DNA of 64,000 nucleotides from Dyadobacter jiangsuensis (GTDB lineage Bacteria; Bacteroidota; Bacteroidia; Cytophagales; Spirosomataceae). Position numbers and translations under genes: made by a program. This document shows positions 8,690 through 15,664 of the stretch, one piece after another. Numbering within the stretch: the first letter of the stretch is position 1; every line of letters starts with the position of its first letter. The notes below the pieces were generated by a model, which was not told the DNA's origin, made no database searches, and worked only from the letters and a program-made list of their open reading frames with translations. The DNA lies in assembly GCF_003014695.1 (NCBI RefSeq), contig NZ_PYAS01000012.1, positions 1 through 64,000 of the forward strand, written 5' to 3'.

Positions 8690-9283
8690 ATGTACAAATT
8701 CATTTTCACGATTTTCCTGCCTGCTTCACTGCTCTTTATCTCAGGTTGTAAAAAAGAAGGAGAACAAACCTACATCCCGAAACCCAAAGGCTATAACCGG
8801 ATCGACCTGCCTAAACACAGCTACCGCGCATTGACCGAGAAACATCCCTACACATTCGAATATTCCAAATACGCGGTGGTGTCGCCTGATACCTTTAAAA
8901 CGGCTGGAAAGGATTGGATTTTTATTAATTATCCCCAATTCAAAGCTAATATCCAGATTACCTACAAGGCCCTCAATAACAATCCTGCATTACTGAAAGC
9001 CTTTATTGACGACAGCTACAAGCTCGCGAGCAAGCACCAGATCCGCGCTTCGTCTATCCAGGAGCAACGGGTTTTGGGCAAGACAGGCCGTACGGCAATG
9101 CTGTTCAAAATTGAAGGCGATGTGCCGAGTCCGTACCAGTTTTACACCACTGATAGCACGGGTCATTTCCTGCGGGGCGCTATTTACTTTCCCACAGCTA
9201 CAAAAAACGATTCGCTGGCGCCGGTGATCGATTATTTACAGGCCGATATGTTGCAATTGCTCAATACATTGGAGTGGCGATAA
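8690..9283 (+). CDS. gldD: Gliding motility lipoprotein GldD
   Basis: A 197-aa lipoprotein. A short hydrophobic signal ends at the lipobox ISGC, so the mature protein is anchored by a lipid, probably in the outer-membrane periplasmic face. Length and the stretch from IPKPKGYNRIDLP to the LEWR terminus fit GldD, required for gliding and for type IX secretion in Flavobacterium johnsoniae. Its usual partner gldE is not adjacent: the next gene is the ImmA-like protein. The start at 8690 is preferred over 8666 because of the promoter position. Its presence indicates a gliding or T9SS-bearing cell. Confidence 0.85.
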   Translation: MYKFIFTIFLPASLLFISGCKKEGEQTYIPKPKGYNRIDLPKHSYRALTEKHPYTFEYSKYAVVSPDTFKTAGKDWIFINYPQFKANIQITYKALNNNPALLKAFIDDSYKLASKHQIRASSIQEQRVLGKTGRTAMLFKIEGDVPSPYQFYTTDSTGHFLRGAIYFPTATKNDSLAPVIDYLQADMLQLLNTLEWR

Positions 9284-9298
9284 TATTACCTGCCTGCT

Positions 9299-9330
9299 GT
9301 TGCGGCTGAAATCGTAAGGACGTATCTTTG
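9299..9330 (+). promoter_or_regulatory. Promoter of the ImmA-like gene
   Basis: TTG (9300-9302), 20 bases, then TATCTTTG (9323-9330) fit the Bacteroidota consensus. Transcription would start near 9337 and the ATG is at 9360. Confidence 0.68.
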
Positions 9331-9359
9331 AAAGTTAACACCTCAACAACGACCTCGAT

Positions 9360-10067
9360 ATGGCCCGGAAACAGCCCAAAAACCAACTCCTTCTTGATTA
9401 CTCCGTCCGCGGTAACCGCATTGTCCTGCATTTGGGACAGGTAGAAAGCCAGCGGATCGCGGACCATCTTTTCGAAGGCCTGGTGAATGGCGACTGGATG
9501 ATCGAACCAGCCGGTGAGGTGGCCGATATTTCCTACGCACAGGATATTGTGCATCAGATCGGGCACAAGCTGCCATATCCGGACGGTATCAAAATCGCGC
9601 AACTGCATCATGTAGATCCGCTTTTTAAAGGATTTTCAGCGATCTATCATCAGAAAGGATGGGTTTTTGTAAATGCCGCGTCGGATATCAACGAGCGCAA
9701 CTACCACATCCATTTGCTCACCGTCTCGCTCGGGCTGCATACGATTTATGCCAGTACGACCTCGCTCGCGGCGCGCTCGGAGCAGCTTATTTTTGAAGCC
9801 TTGCTGCCATTCGATGAAGTGGAGAGTTTTTTCAGGAATGATATTTCCAAAATTCCGGATTTTCTGGCGTCAGATATTGCCAATTTCTTCAAGGTGCCGT
9901 TTCCAATGGTACTGAAACGTGCATTGATATTGAAAATCATCACCGACGATCAGTACCGGAGCTTCATGACCGCCAACCCAAGCACCGCTGCCAAGCCACG
10001 CGAGCTGTTCTTTTCAAAGGACGGAAGCATCGATGACCTGGAAGCGCAGCTTTTTTCAGGCGAGTAA
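9360..10067 (+). CDS. ImmA/IrrE-like protein lacking the HExxH motif
   Basis: A 235-aa cytoplasmic protein that I cannot assign to a named family with certainty. Its order of elements resembles ImmA/IrrE (COG2856) metallopeptidases: a strand ending GWVFVN (about 100-105), a helix at 115-130, an acidic EALLP helix (about 145), then a helix-turn-helix-like tail (IANFFKVPFPMVLKRALIL) near 180-198. Where active members have HELGH, this protein reads VSLGL, so it should not bind zinc. It has its own promoter and ends convergently, 2 bases from the SDR stop. It could be a regulator or a non-catalytic binding protein; a wholly different family remains possible. Confidence 0.6.
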   Translation: MARKQPKNQLLLDYSVRGNRIVLHLGQVESQRIADHLFEGLVNGDWMIEPAGEVADISYAQDIVHQIGHKLPYPDGIKIAQLHHVDPLFKGFSAIYHQKGWVFVNAASDINERNYHIHLLTVSLGLHTIYASTTSLAARSEQLIFEALLPFDEVESFFRNDISKIPDFLASDIANFFKVPFPMVLKRALILKIITDDQYRSFMTANPSTAAKPRELFFSKDGSIDDLEAQLFSGE

Positions 10068-10069
10068 TC

Positions 10070-10867
10070 TCAGTTTTTCTTAACATTCATATTGCTCAGA
10101 TCGGGCAGGGGGCTCACGGACGTCCACCCTCCGTCGACGATCAGGCTTTGCCCTGTAATATGCCCGGAATGTGGTGAGAGTAGGAACAATGCAGCATTGG
10201 CAATGTCTTCACAGATAGCGGGCCTGCCCATAGGCGTGATCGCCGACCATGTTTTGGGATAAGTTGGGTCTTCTGCCAATGTCCGTTCGGTCAGAGTAGC
10301 GCCGGGCGCGACCGTGTTGATGGTAATGCCGTGCGGAGAAAGTTCGAGCACAAGGTTTTTGGCCAGCATTTCCAGTCCAGCCTTGGTCATAGCATAAGCG
10401 CCCAAAAACTGGTGTGCCTGATGGCCTACTACCGAGGACATCAGTAATATCCGCCCGCCCGATTTCTGCTTCCGCATTTGCTTCGCGGCCGCCTGCGTGA
10501 GCAGGAAAGAACCCATAAGGTTTACTTCAAGCACTTTCCGCAGATTTTCGACAGGGTATTCAAAGAAATCTCCGAACAGGGTTATGCCTGCGTTGCAGAC
10601 GGTCAATGTGAGTTTGCCGAAGCATTTCACTGCCTCGTCCACCATGGCATCGATCACTTCCGGCTGGGAAGCGTCACCTGCGAAAGCCACGCATTCGCCC
10701 TCCTTATTCCGTATTTTCTTGGCTGCCTCGGCGGCGAGTGCTTTGTTGGTATCGTTCAGGATAACCCCGGCGCCCTGGCAGGCCAGTTGTTTCGCTATCT
10801 CAAAACCAATTCCCTGCCCGGCTCCGGTGACGATGGCGACGTGATTATCAAAAAGTTGACTGCTCAT
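10070..10867 (-). CDS. SDR family oxidoreductase
   Basis: A 265-aa short-chain dehydrogenase/reductase. The NAD(P)-binding motif TGAGQGIG is near residues 15-22, NAG near 90-92, the catalytic Ser in MSSVVG, and the YAMTK motif supplies the active-site Tyr and Lys. C-terminal VDGGW is typical of glucose dehydrogenase and 3-oxoacyl-reductase-like members. The gene is 71 bases downstream of the dehydratase gene on the same strand, so it may oxidise a sugar or sugar-acid intermediate of that pathway; this is inference. The ATG at 10867 is chosen over the one 9 codons upstream because it gives the usual SDR N-terminus. Confidence 0.88.
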   Translation of the reverse strand: MSSQLFDNHVAIVTGAGQGIGFEIAKQLACQGAGVILNDTNKALAAEAAKKIRNKEGECVAFAGDASQPEVIDAMVDEAVKCFGKLTLTVCNAGITLFGDFFEYPVENLRKVLEVNLMGSFLLTQAAAKQMRKQKSGGRILLMSSVVGHQAHQFLGAYAMTKAGLEMLAKNLVLELSPHGITINTVAPGATLTERTLAEDPTYPKTWSAITPMGRPAICEDIANAALFLLSPHSGHITGQSLIVDGGWTSVSPLPDLSNMNVKKN

Positions 10868-10938
10868 TGTAATGCTGAATTTGAAAGGTGGCAATGCGGT
10901 ATTCCACCTGGGTGCCGACGGGCCGCATTGCCAGCCTA

Positions 10939-12657
10939 TTAATGCGAATCTCTCGTTACTTTATCACCCGAACCGCCTTTGAGGAAGTCGAGGTCGGCGC
11001 CTTCGTGCGCCTGCGTGACGTGGGCGATGTGCAGGTTTACATAACCGCGGTTATAGCCCAGATCAAGCGGTTTCCAAAGCGTTCTCCGGCGCGCCAGCTC
11101 TTCGTCCGACACTTCCAGATGCAGCTTTCTGTTTTCCACATCCAGCTCGATATAGTCACCGTCCTGAACCAATGCGAGGTTACCGCCTACGGCTGCTTCC
11201 GGTGACACGTGCAAAACAACTGTTCCAAAACCGGTACCGCTCATCCGGCCGTCGGAAATGCGTACCATGTCGATCACGCCCTGCGTGAGCAACTTTTTAG
11301 GTAACGACATATTGCCCACCTCCGGCATGCCCGGGTAGCCTTTCGGTCCTACATTTTTCAATACCAATATACTATTTTCATCGACGTCGAGATTCGGATC
11401 GTCGAGGCGGGCCTTGTAGTCGTCGATGTCTTCGAAAACGATCGCTTTGCCGCGGTGCTGCATCAGTTCCGGCTTCAGCGAAGCCGATGGTTTAATCACC
11501 GCTCCATTTTCGCAAAGATTGCCGCGTACAACGGCCAGGCCGGTGAGGTCTTTAATAGGCTCCTCCATCGTACCGATCACTTCGGGGTTGAAGCATTCTG
11601 CACTTGCAGAGTTTTCGGCCATTGTTTTGCCGTTAGCGGTAATTACCGACTGGTGCAAAATGCTGCTCAATTCTTTAATCACCACCGGCAAACCTCCCGC
11701 GTAATAGAAATCTTCCATAAAGTATCCGCCCGATGGCTGCAAGTTGAGCAGCAGCGGTACTTTTTTACAGAGATCATTGAAGTCATCCAAATGCAAATCT
11801 ACCCCGATGCGGCCTGCAATAGCGAGCAGGTGGATCACAAAGTTGGTAGAGCCGCCGATCGCCGCATTGATCATGATCGCATTCTCGAATGCCTCACGTG
11901 TGAGGATTTGCGATAGGCGCAGGTCTTCTTTCACCATATCCACAATACGTCGGCCCGATAAATGCGCCAGCACCTTCCGCCGTGAGTCTGCTGCCGGAAT
12001 GGCCGCATTCTCAGGCAATGTCAGTCCGAGTGATTCCACCATACAAGCCATCGTGGAGGCTGTACCCATTACCGCGCAGTGGCCGTCGGAGCGGCACATG
12101 CAGGCTTCGGCGGTATACAGTTCTTCCTGAGTAAGCTCACCCTTGCGGTGCAGCTCGCTGAAACGCCACACATCACTGGTCCCGATCGTTTTCCCACGAT
12201 AGCGACCGGTGAGCATGGGTCCGCCTGAAACTACGATGGTAGGAATATCCACGCTTGCGGCGCCCATCACAAGCGAAGGCGTCGTTTTATCGCAACCGCA
12301 AAGCAGTACCACGCCGTCGATCGGGTTGGCGCGGATAGACTCTTCCACGTCCATACTGGCGAGGTTGCGGTAAAGCATTGCAGTAGGCTTGATGAGCGTT
12401 TCACCCAGCGACATGACGGGAAATTCGAGCGGAAAGCCGCCTGCTTCCCACACGCCGCGCTTCACCGATTCGGCCAGCTCGCGGAAATGCCCGTTGCAGG
12501 GTGTCAGCTCCGAAAATGTATTACAAATGCCGATTACCGGCCGTCCTTCAAACTCATCAGAGGGGTAACCCTGGTTTTTCATCCAGGCGCGGTAAATGAA
12601 CCCGTCCTTACCCGATTTGCCAAACCAGCCCCTGCTGCGCAACTTGTTTTCTTCCAT
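10939..12657 (-). CDS. IlvD/Edd family dehydratase, probably L-arabinonate-type sugar-acid dehydratase
   Basis: A 572-aa Fe-S dehydratase. Cys54 (TPCNGH), Cys122 (CGCDKT) and Cys194 (DGHC) are placed to hold the [2Fe-2S] cluster. The N-terminal RSRGWFG and FIYRAWMKNQG are features of the sugar-acid branch (L-arabinonate, D-xylonate dehydratases) and not of branched-chain IlvD. The likely reaction is removal of water from an aldonic acid to give a 2-keto-3-deoxy acid. The neighbouring SDR is on the same strand and fits an oxidative sugar pathway. No ilv genes are nearby. The exact substrate cannot be read from the sequence. Confidence 0.87.
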   Translation of the reverse strand: MEENKLRSRGWFGKSGKDGFIYRAWMKNQGYPSDEFEGRPVIGICNTFSELTPCNGHFRELAESVKRGVWEAGGFPLEFPVMSLGETLIKPTAMLYRNLASMDVEESIRANPIDGVVLLCGCDKTTPSLVMGAASVDIPTIVVSGGPMLTGRYRGKTIGTSDVWRFSELHRKGELTQEELYTAEACMCRSDGHCAVMGTASTMACMVESLGLTLPENAAIPAADSRRKVLAHLSGRRIVDMVKEDLRLSQILTREAFENAIMINAAIGGSTNFVIHLLAIAGRIGVDLHLDDFNDLCKKVPLLLNLQPSGGYFMEDFYYAGGLPVVIKELSSILHQSVITANGKTMAENSASAECFNPEVIGTMEEPIKDLTGLAVVRGNLCENGAVIKPSASLKPELMQHRGKAIVFEDIDDYKARLDDPNLDVDENSILVLKNVGPKGYPGMPEVGNMSLPKKLLTQGVIDMVRISDGRMSGTGFGTVVLHVSPEAAVGGNLALVQDGDYIELDVENRKLHLEVSDEELARRRTLWKPLDLGYNRGYVNLHIAHVTQAHEGADLDFLKGGSGDKVTRDSH

Positions 12658-12770
12658 TATTCGCCCTATTTTATGTCTAATCAGAAAAGGAGCCGGGGAG
12701 TAAAAACTAATTCCGGGGACCCTTTAAAATAAAAATCGTATATTCGGCTAACACGTGCCCGGTATTCTCC

Positions 12771-14021
12771 ATGCTTTTTTTTAGAAATTATAAACTGTTG
12801 CTTTTCTTGTCTTTACAGTTGGCAGCCCTGCCCGTTCATGCACAGTACCATTCGGATAATTTCATCGAAAAATTATTAAAAAAGCATCCGGAGCGCTTTT
12901 CGGCGATCCTGCAAAATCCTGAGAAATACAGGGTACAGGTTCTCTACACAAAGATCGACCGGAATAAAAACAACGTTCCGCACTTTACTACGCATGGCTA
13001 TCGCGTGAATACCGGCGAATATTTTTATCCGGCGAGCACGGTGAAACTACCGGCAGTAGCACTCGCATTTGAAAAGCTGAACAAGCTGGGGATTGATAAA
13101 TATACGCCGATGTTTACGGATGCGGCAAGACCCGAGCAAACTGCCGTGAAAGCCGATACGAGTTCGGAAGATGGGTTGCCGTCGGTGGCACATTACGCCA
13201 AAAAGATATTACTCGCCAGCGACAACGACGCTTTTAACAGGCTCTACGAATTTATCGGGCAGCAGGAATTCAACGACAGCCTGCACAGGAAGGGTTTTAA
13301 GGACGCCCGCATTCTCCACCGCCTCGATTCGCCGATCGGGCCGGAAAACAATCGCTATACCAATCCGATCCGTTTTGAGAAGGACGGCAAGATCCTTTTT
13401 GAGCAGCCTGCGAAGTATGATGAGAAAGAGTACAATGCCCCGGCGCCGATTATGCTGGGCAAAGGCTATATGAAAGACGGCGCATTGGTGAACGAGCCAT
13501 TTGATTTCACCAAAAAGAACTTCTTCCCGCTCGAAGAACAGCACAGGCTCTTGAAAACACTTTTCTTCCCCGATCAGGTGCCGGCATCGCAGCGTTTCAA
13601 TCTGACGGAGGACGATTACCGTTTCATGTATCAGTATATGTCGCAGTTTCCCGTGGAAACGAGCTATCCCGCGAGCTACACGGATGATTACTACGATGGG
13701 TTCGTGAAGTTCCTGCTGTTTGGGGCTACGAAAACCCGCTTGCCGCGCCATATCCGGCTTTTCAACAAATGCGGAGATGCGTACGGTTTTTTGCTTGATA
13801 ATGCCTATATCGCCGATTTCGAAAAGGGAATCGAGTTTATGGTAACCGCCGCGATCTACTGCAATGAGGACGGCATCTTCAATGATGATCAATACGATTA
13901 CGATACCGTTGGCTTCCCGTTCATGGCCAATCTCGGGAAAACAATTTTCGAATACGAACTCAGCCGCAAGCGCCCTAATCGCCCCGATTTAAGTCGTTTT
14001 GAAGTGGAATATGATAAGTGA
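12771..14021 (+). CDS. Secreted serine hydrolase with class A beta-lactamase-like motifs
   Basis: A 416-aa protein with a cleavable signal (hydrophobic 8-20, VHAQ near 22-25). It carries all three serine beta-lactamase/PBP motifs in order: STVK at 89-92, SDN at 150-152, and KCG at 333-335 in the place of KTG. The S-to-SDN spacing matches class A enzymes, but the region between SDN and KCG is about 80 residues longer than usual, and I see no clear Glu166 motif. It probably acts on peptidoglycan-like substrates or is an uncharacterised hydrolase. Resistance activity should not be assumed. It is divergent from the dehydratase gene. Confidence 0.75.
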   Translation: MLFFRNYKLLLFLSLQLAALPVHAQYHSDNFIEKLLKKHPERFSAILQNPEKYRVQVLYTKIDRNKNNVPHFTTHGYRVNTGEYFYPASTVKLPAVALAFEKLNKLGIDKYTPMFTDAARPEQTAVKADTSSEDGLPSVAHYAKKILLASDNDAFNRLYEFIGQQEFNDSLHRKGFKDARILHRLDSPIGPENNRYTNPIRFEKDGKILFEQPAKYDEKEYNAPAPIMLGKGYMKDGALVNEPFDFTKKNFFPLEEQHRLLKTLFFPDQVPASQRFNLTEDDYRFMYQYMSQFPVETSYPASYTDDYYDGFVKFLLFGATKTRLPRHIRLFNKCGDAYGFLLDNAYIADFEKGIEFMVTAAIYCNEDGIFNDDQYDYDTVGFPFMANLGKTIFEYELSRKRPNRPDLSRFEVEYDK

Positions 14022-14417
14022 TCAGCGGGTGCGAAACTTCAACCGCGGCGCGATCTGGCAGATGTAGAGGTTGATGAGGTGGCCGATGATCAGCAATCCG
14101 GAACCTACATAACCCAGCCAGGAGAATACCTGATGGCGTCCTTCGAAAATAAGTGAGATCGCGAAAATTACCAATGCCGCCCAAAGAAGAATGCGGAGGC
14201 CGGTAGAGCGGTGATCGCGGGTGGCGTAGTAAACCGCAATGCCGTTGATGAGGATAAATAGGTAATCCAGCGAAATAAGGCCGATATGCGCGTGGTTATG
14301 CGTCGCTACCGACGACCCAAGCGCCAATGCAGGAACCAGTATGCAATGGATAATGCACAACACGGATCCTAAAATCCCTATATAGTCGGCCCTGCCATGT
14401 GAGTGTACTGCTTTCAT
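14022..14417 (-). CDS. MerC domain-containing membrane protein
   Basis: A 131-aa integral membrane protein with four hydrophobic segments. The first contains LCIIHCILVPAL, the paired-Cys/His motif of the MerC domain, which binds or transports metal ions. In Bacteroidota such small MerC proteins are commonly found beside metal-dependent TonB receptors, not in mercury operons, and no mer gene is present here. It is divergent from the Fur-family regulator, and its promoter overlaps a TTGCAAC/GTTGCAG palindrome like that of the TonB receptor gene. A part in zinc uptake or handling is inferred. Confidence 0.82.
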   Translation of the reverse strand: MKAVHSHGRADYIGILGSVLCIIHCILVPALALGSSVATHNHAHIGLISLDYLFILINGIAVYYATRDHRSTGLRILLWAALVIFAISLIFEGRHQVFSWLGYVGSGLLIIGHLINLYICQIAPRLKFRTR

Positions 14418-14438
14418 TTCCTACATACAATAATGTTG

Positions 14439-14480
14439 CAAAAATAACACCCTCCGTTCGAACTTGCAACGGGGTTGCAG
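14439..14480 (-). promoter_or_regulatory. MerC-gene promoter with overlapping palindromic operator
   Basis: The minus-strand -7 box TATTTTTG (14446-14439) lies 20 bases from GTTG (14470-14467) at -33. The near-palindrome TTGCAAC-GGG-GTTGCAG (14464-14480) covers the -33 element, so a bound regulator should block polymerase. The same motif lies over the TonB receptor promoter at 18042-18060. Confidence 0.68.
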
Positions 14481-14530
14481 AATATTTTTAGGCTGTGGTT
14501 GTCCAATCCATGAAAGTGTAATCGGAATCC

Positions 14531-14562
14531 TTGGAATTTGAGCCGGTTAGAACTTAACTTTG
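14531..14562 (+). promoter_or_regulatory. Promoter of the Fur-family gene
   Basis: TTG (14531-14533), 21 bases, TAACTTTG (14555-14562). It is divergent from the MerC promoter; the palindrome lies about 50 bases upstream and does not overlap it. Confidence 0.62.
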
Positions 14563-14608
14563 ACGGGAAAGGTTTTAGAAGGGAGGAATTATTAAACTGT
14601 TGGGAACA

Positions 14609-15019
14609 ATGGACCAGTTAAGAGAAACGCTGAAAGTACATCACCTGCGCACGACCACGTGCCGTGAGGACGTGCTTTCAACATTTATCAATCGGAAAAA
14701 CGCATTATCGCACGGAGACCTGGAAGGGGAGTTGGGAGAGAATTACGATCGCGTAACGATATACCGGACACTCAAAACGTTTCTTGAAAAAGGCATTATA
14801 CATAAGGTGCTCGACGACGAAGGCTTGCGCTACGCATTGTGCTCGCATAGCTGTTCGGAGGAAAAGCACCAGCACGATCATATACATTTCAAATGCAGCG
14901 CGTGTGGTGAAACCAACTGTCTGGAAAACCTGCACATTCCGGCCGTGCAACTGCCGGAGGGTTATCATCCCGAGCACTTCAACCTGCTGATACAGGGCGT
15001 TTGTCCCAAATGCAACTAA
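14609..15019 (+). CDS. Fur family transcriptional regulator, probably Zur-like
   Basis: A 136-aa metal-responsive repressor. The winged-helix part covers about 1-80 (RVTIYRTLKTF recognition helix near 50-60), followed by a metal-binding and dimer domain with HQHDHIHF, CSACGE and a C-terminal CPKC, the two Cys pairs of the structural zinc site. The frame could open at a TTG three codons earlier, but ATG at 14609 is preferred. It is divergent from the MerC gene and convergent with the receptor operon, both of which carry the same palindrome. A zinc role is inferred from context; it is clearly distinct from the second Fur homologue at 28998-29501. Confidence 0.85.
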   Translation: MDQLRETLKVHHLRTTTCREDVLSTFINRKNALSHGDLEGELGENYDRVTIYRTLKTFLEKGIIHKVLDDEGLRYALCSHSCSEEKHQHDHIHFKCSACGETNCLENLHIPAVQLPEGYHPEHFNLLIQGVCPKCN

Positions 15020-15020
15020 A

Positions 15021-15056
15021 CAAAAAGGGATCAGTCCAGCGGCTGATCCCTTTTTG
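15021..15056. terminator. Bidirectional terminator between the Zur-like gene and the lipoprotein gene
   Basis: The 14-bp perfect stem CAAAAAGGGATCAG (15021-15034) pairs with CTGATCCCTTTTTG (15043-15056) around an 8-base loop. It fills the gap between two convergent stop codons. Confidence 0.9.
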
Positions 15057-15058
15057 CT

Positions 15059-15613
15059 TTACTTCACTTTCAACTGAAAATCCAGATTCACATCATCGCT
15101 ACCCGGAGTAGGCGTGCCGTTTTTGGCACCGGGCTGATGGCGTAGCTGCACTTTCAAAGTGCCATTGCCGGCGGCACCGGTTTTCGCGGAGCCTGTGAGG
15201 CCGATCGGGTAATTGTTTTTATCCTTATCGCCGTAAGTGTAGGTTAGCAATGCCGCTGGGCTGGGCGTGTACACAAAAAGGTGCTCGTCCGATTCTTCTT
15301 CCACCTCCTTCGTAATATCATCCACCGGCGACTTGCTTTCATCAAGCAGTTCGATCGCCAATGTGTAAGTTGTATTCGGTTTCAGCGAAATCGTATCGAA
15401 TTTGGTGGGGGCATTGCCTCCGTCACCATCAGCGTCCTTGTAAGAAAAAGTACTGACGCTGGATGTACCTTGCTCGGTGAATTTCAAGGTCACGGAAGTG
15501 ATCAGCTCATTCTCATCATCCGGCTCGACGTCGTCGCCCGAGTCTTTACACTGTACAAAGGCCATTGTCATCGCGGCGAGCAGCATCCAGTTCAGCTTAC
15601 GGTTCATTTTCAT
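15059..15613 (-). CDS. Lipoprotein associated with the TonB receptor
   Basis: A 184-aa predicted lipoprotein: signal residues 1-21 and lipobox AFVQC with Cys22, followed by an acidic Asp/Glu-rich linker. The rest is beta-rich with no named catalytic motif (VTLKFTEQG, KPNTTYTLAIELLD, LKVQLRHQPG), suggesting a small immunoglobulin-like or jelly-roll binding domain. It follows the TonB receptor by 51 bases on the same strand and so probably shares its promoter and regulation. A surface or periplasmic helper for metal capture is inferred from context only. Confidence 0.72.
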   Translation of the reverse strand: MKMNRKLNWMLLAAMTMAFVQCKDSGDDVEPDDENELITSVTLKFTEQGTSSVSTFSYKDADGDGGNAPTKFDTISLKPNTTYTLAIELLDESKSPVDDITKEVEEESDEHLFVYTPSPAALLTYTYGDKDKNNYPIGLTGSAKTGAAGNGTLKVQLRHQPGAKNGTPTPGSDDVNLDFQLKVK

Positions 15614-15664
15614 ACGTAATAGGTTTATGTATTGTATTAAAATTAATTTTTTGGGTCGGCTTCG

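Noticed and set aside
14022..14417. Mercury resistance role for the MerC protein
   Set aside because: No merR, merA or merT is present; the promoter motif links it to the TonB receptor.
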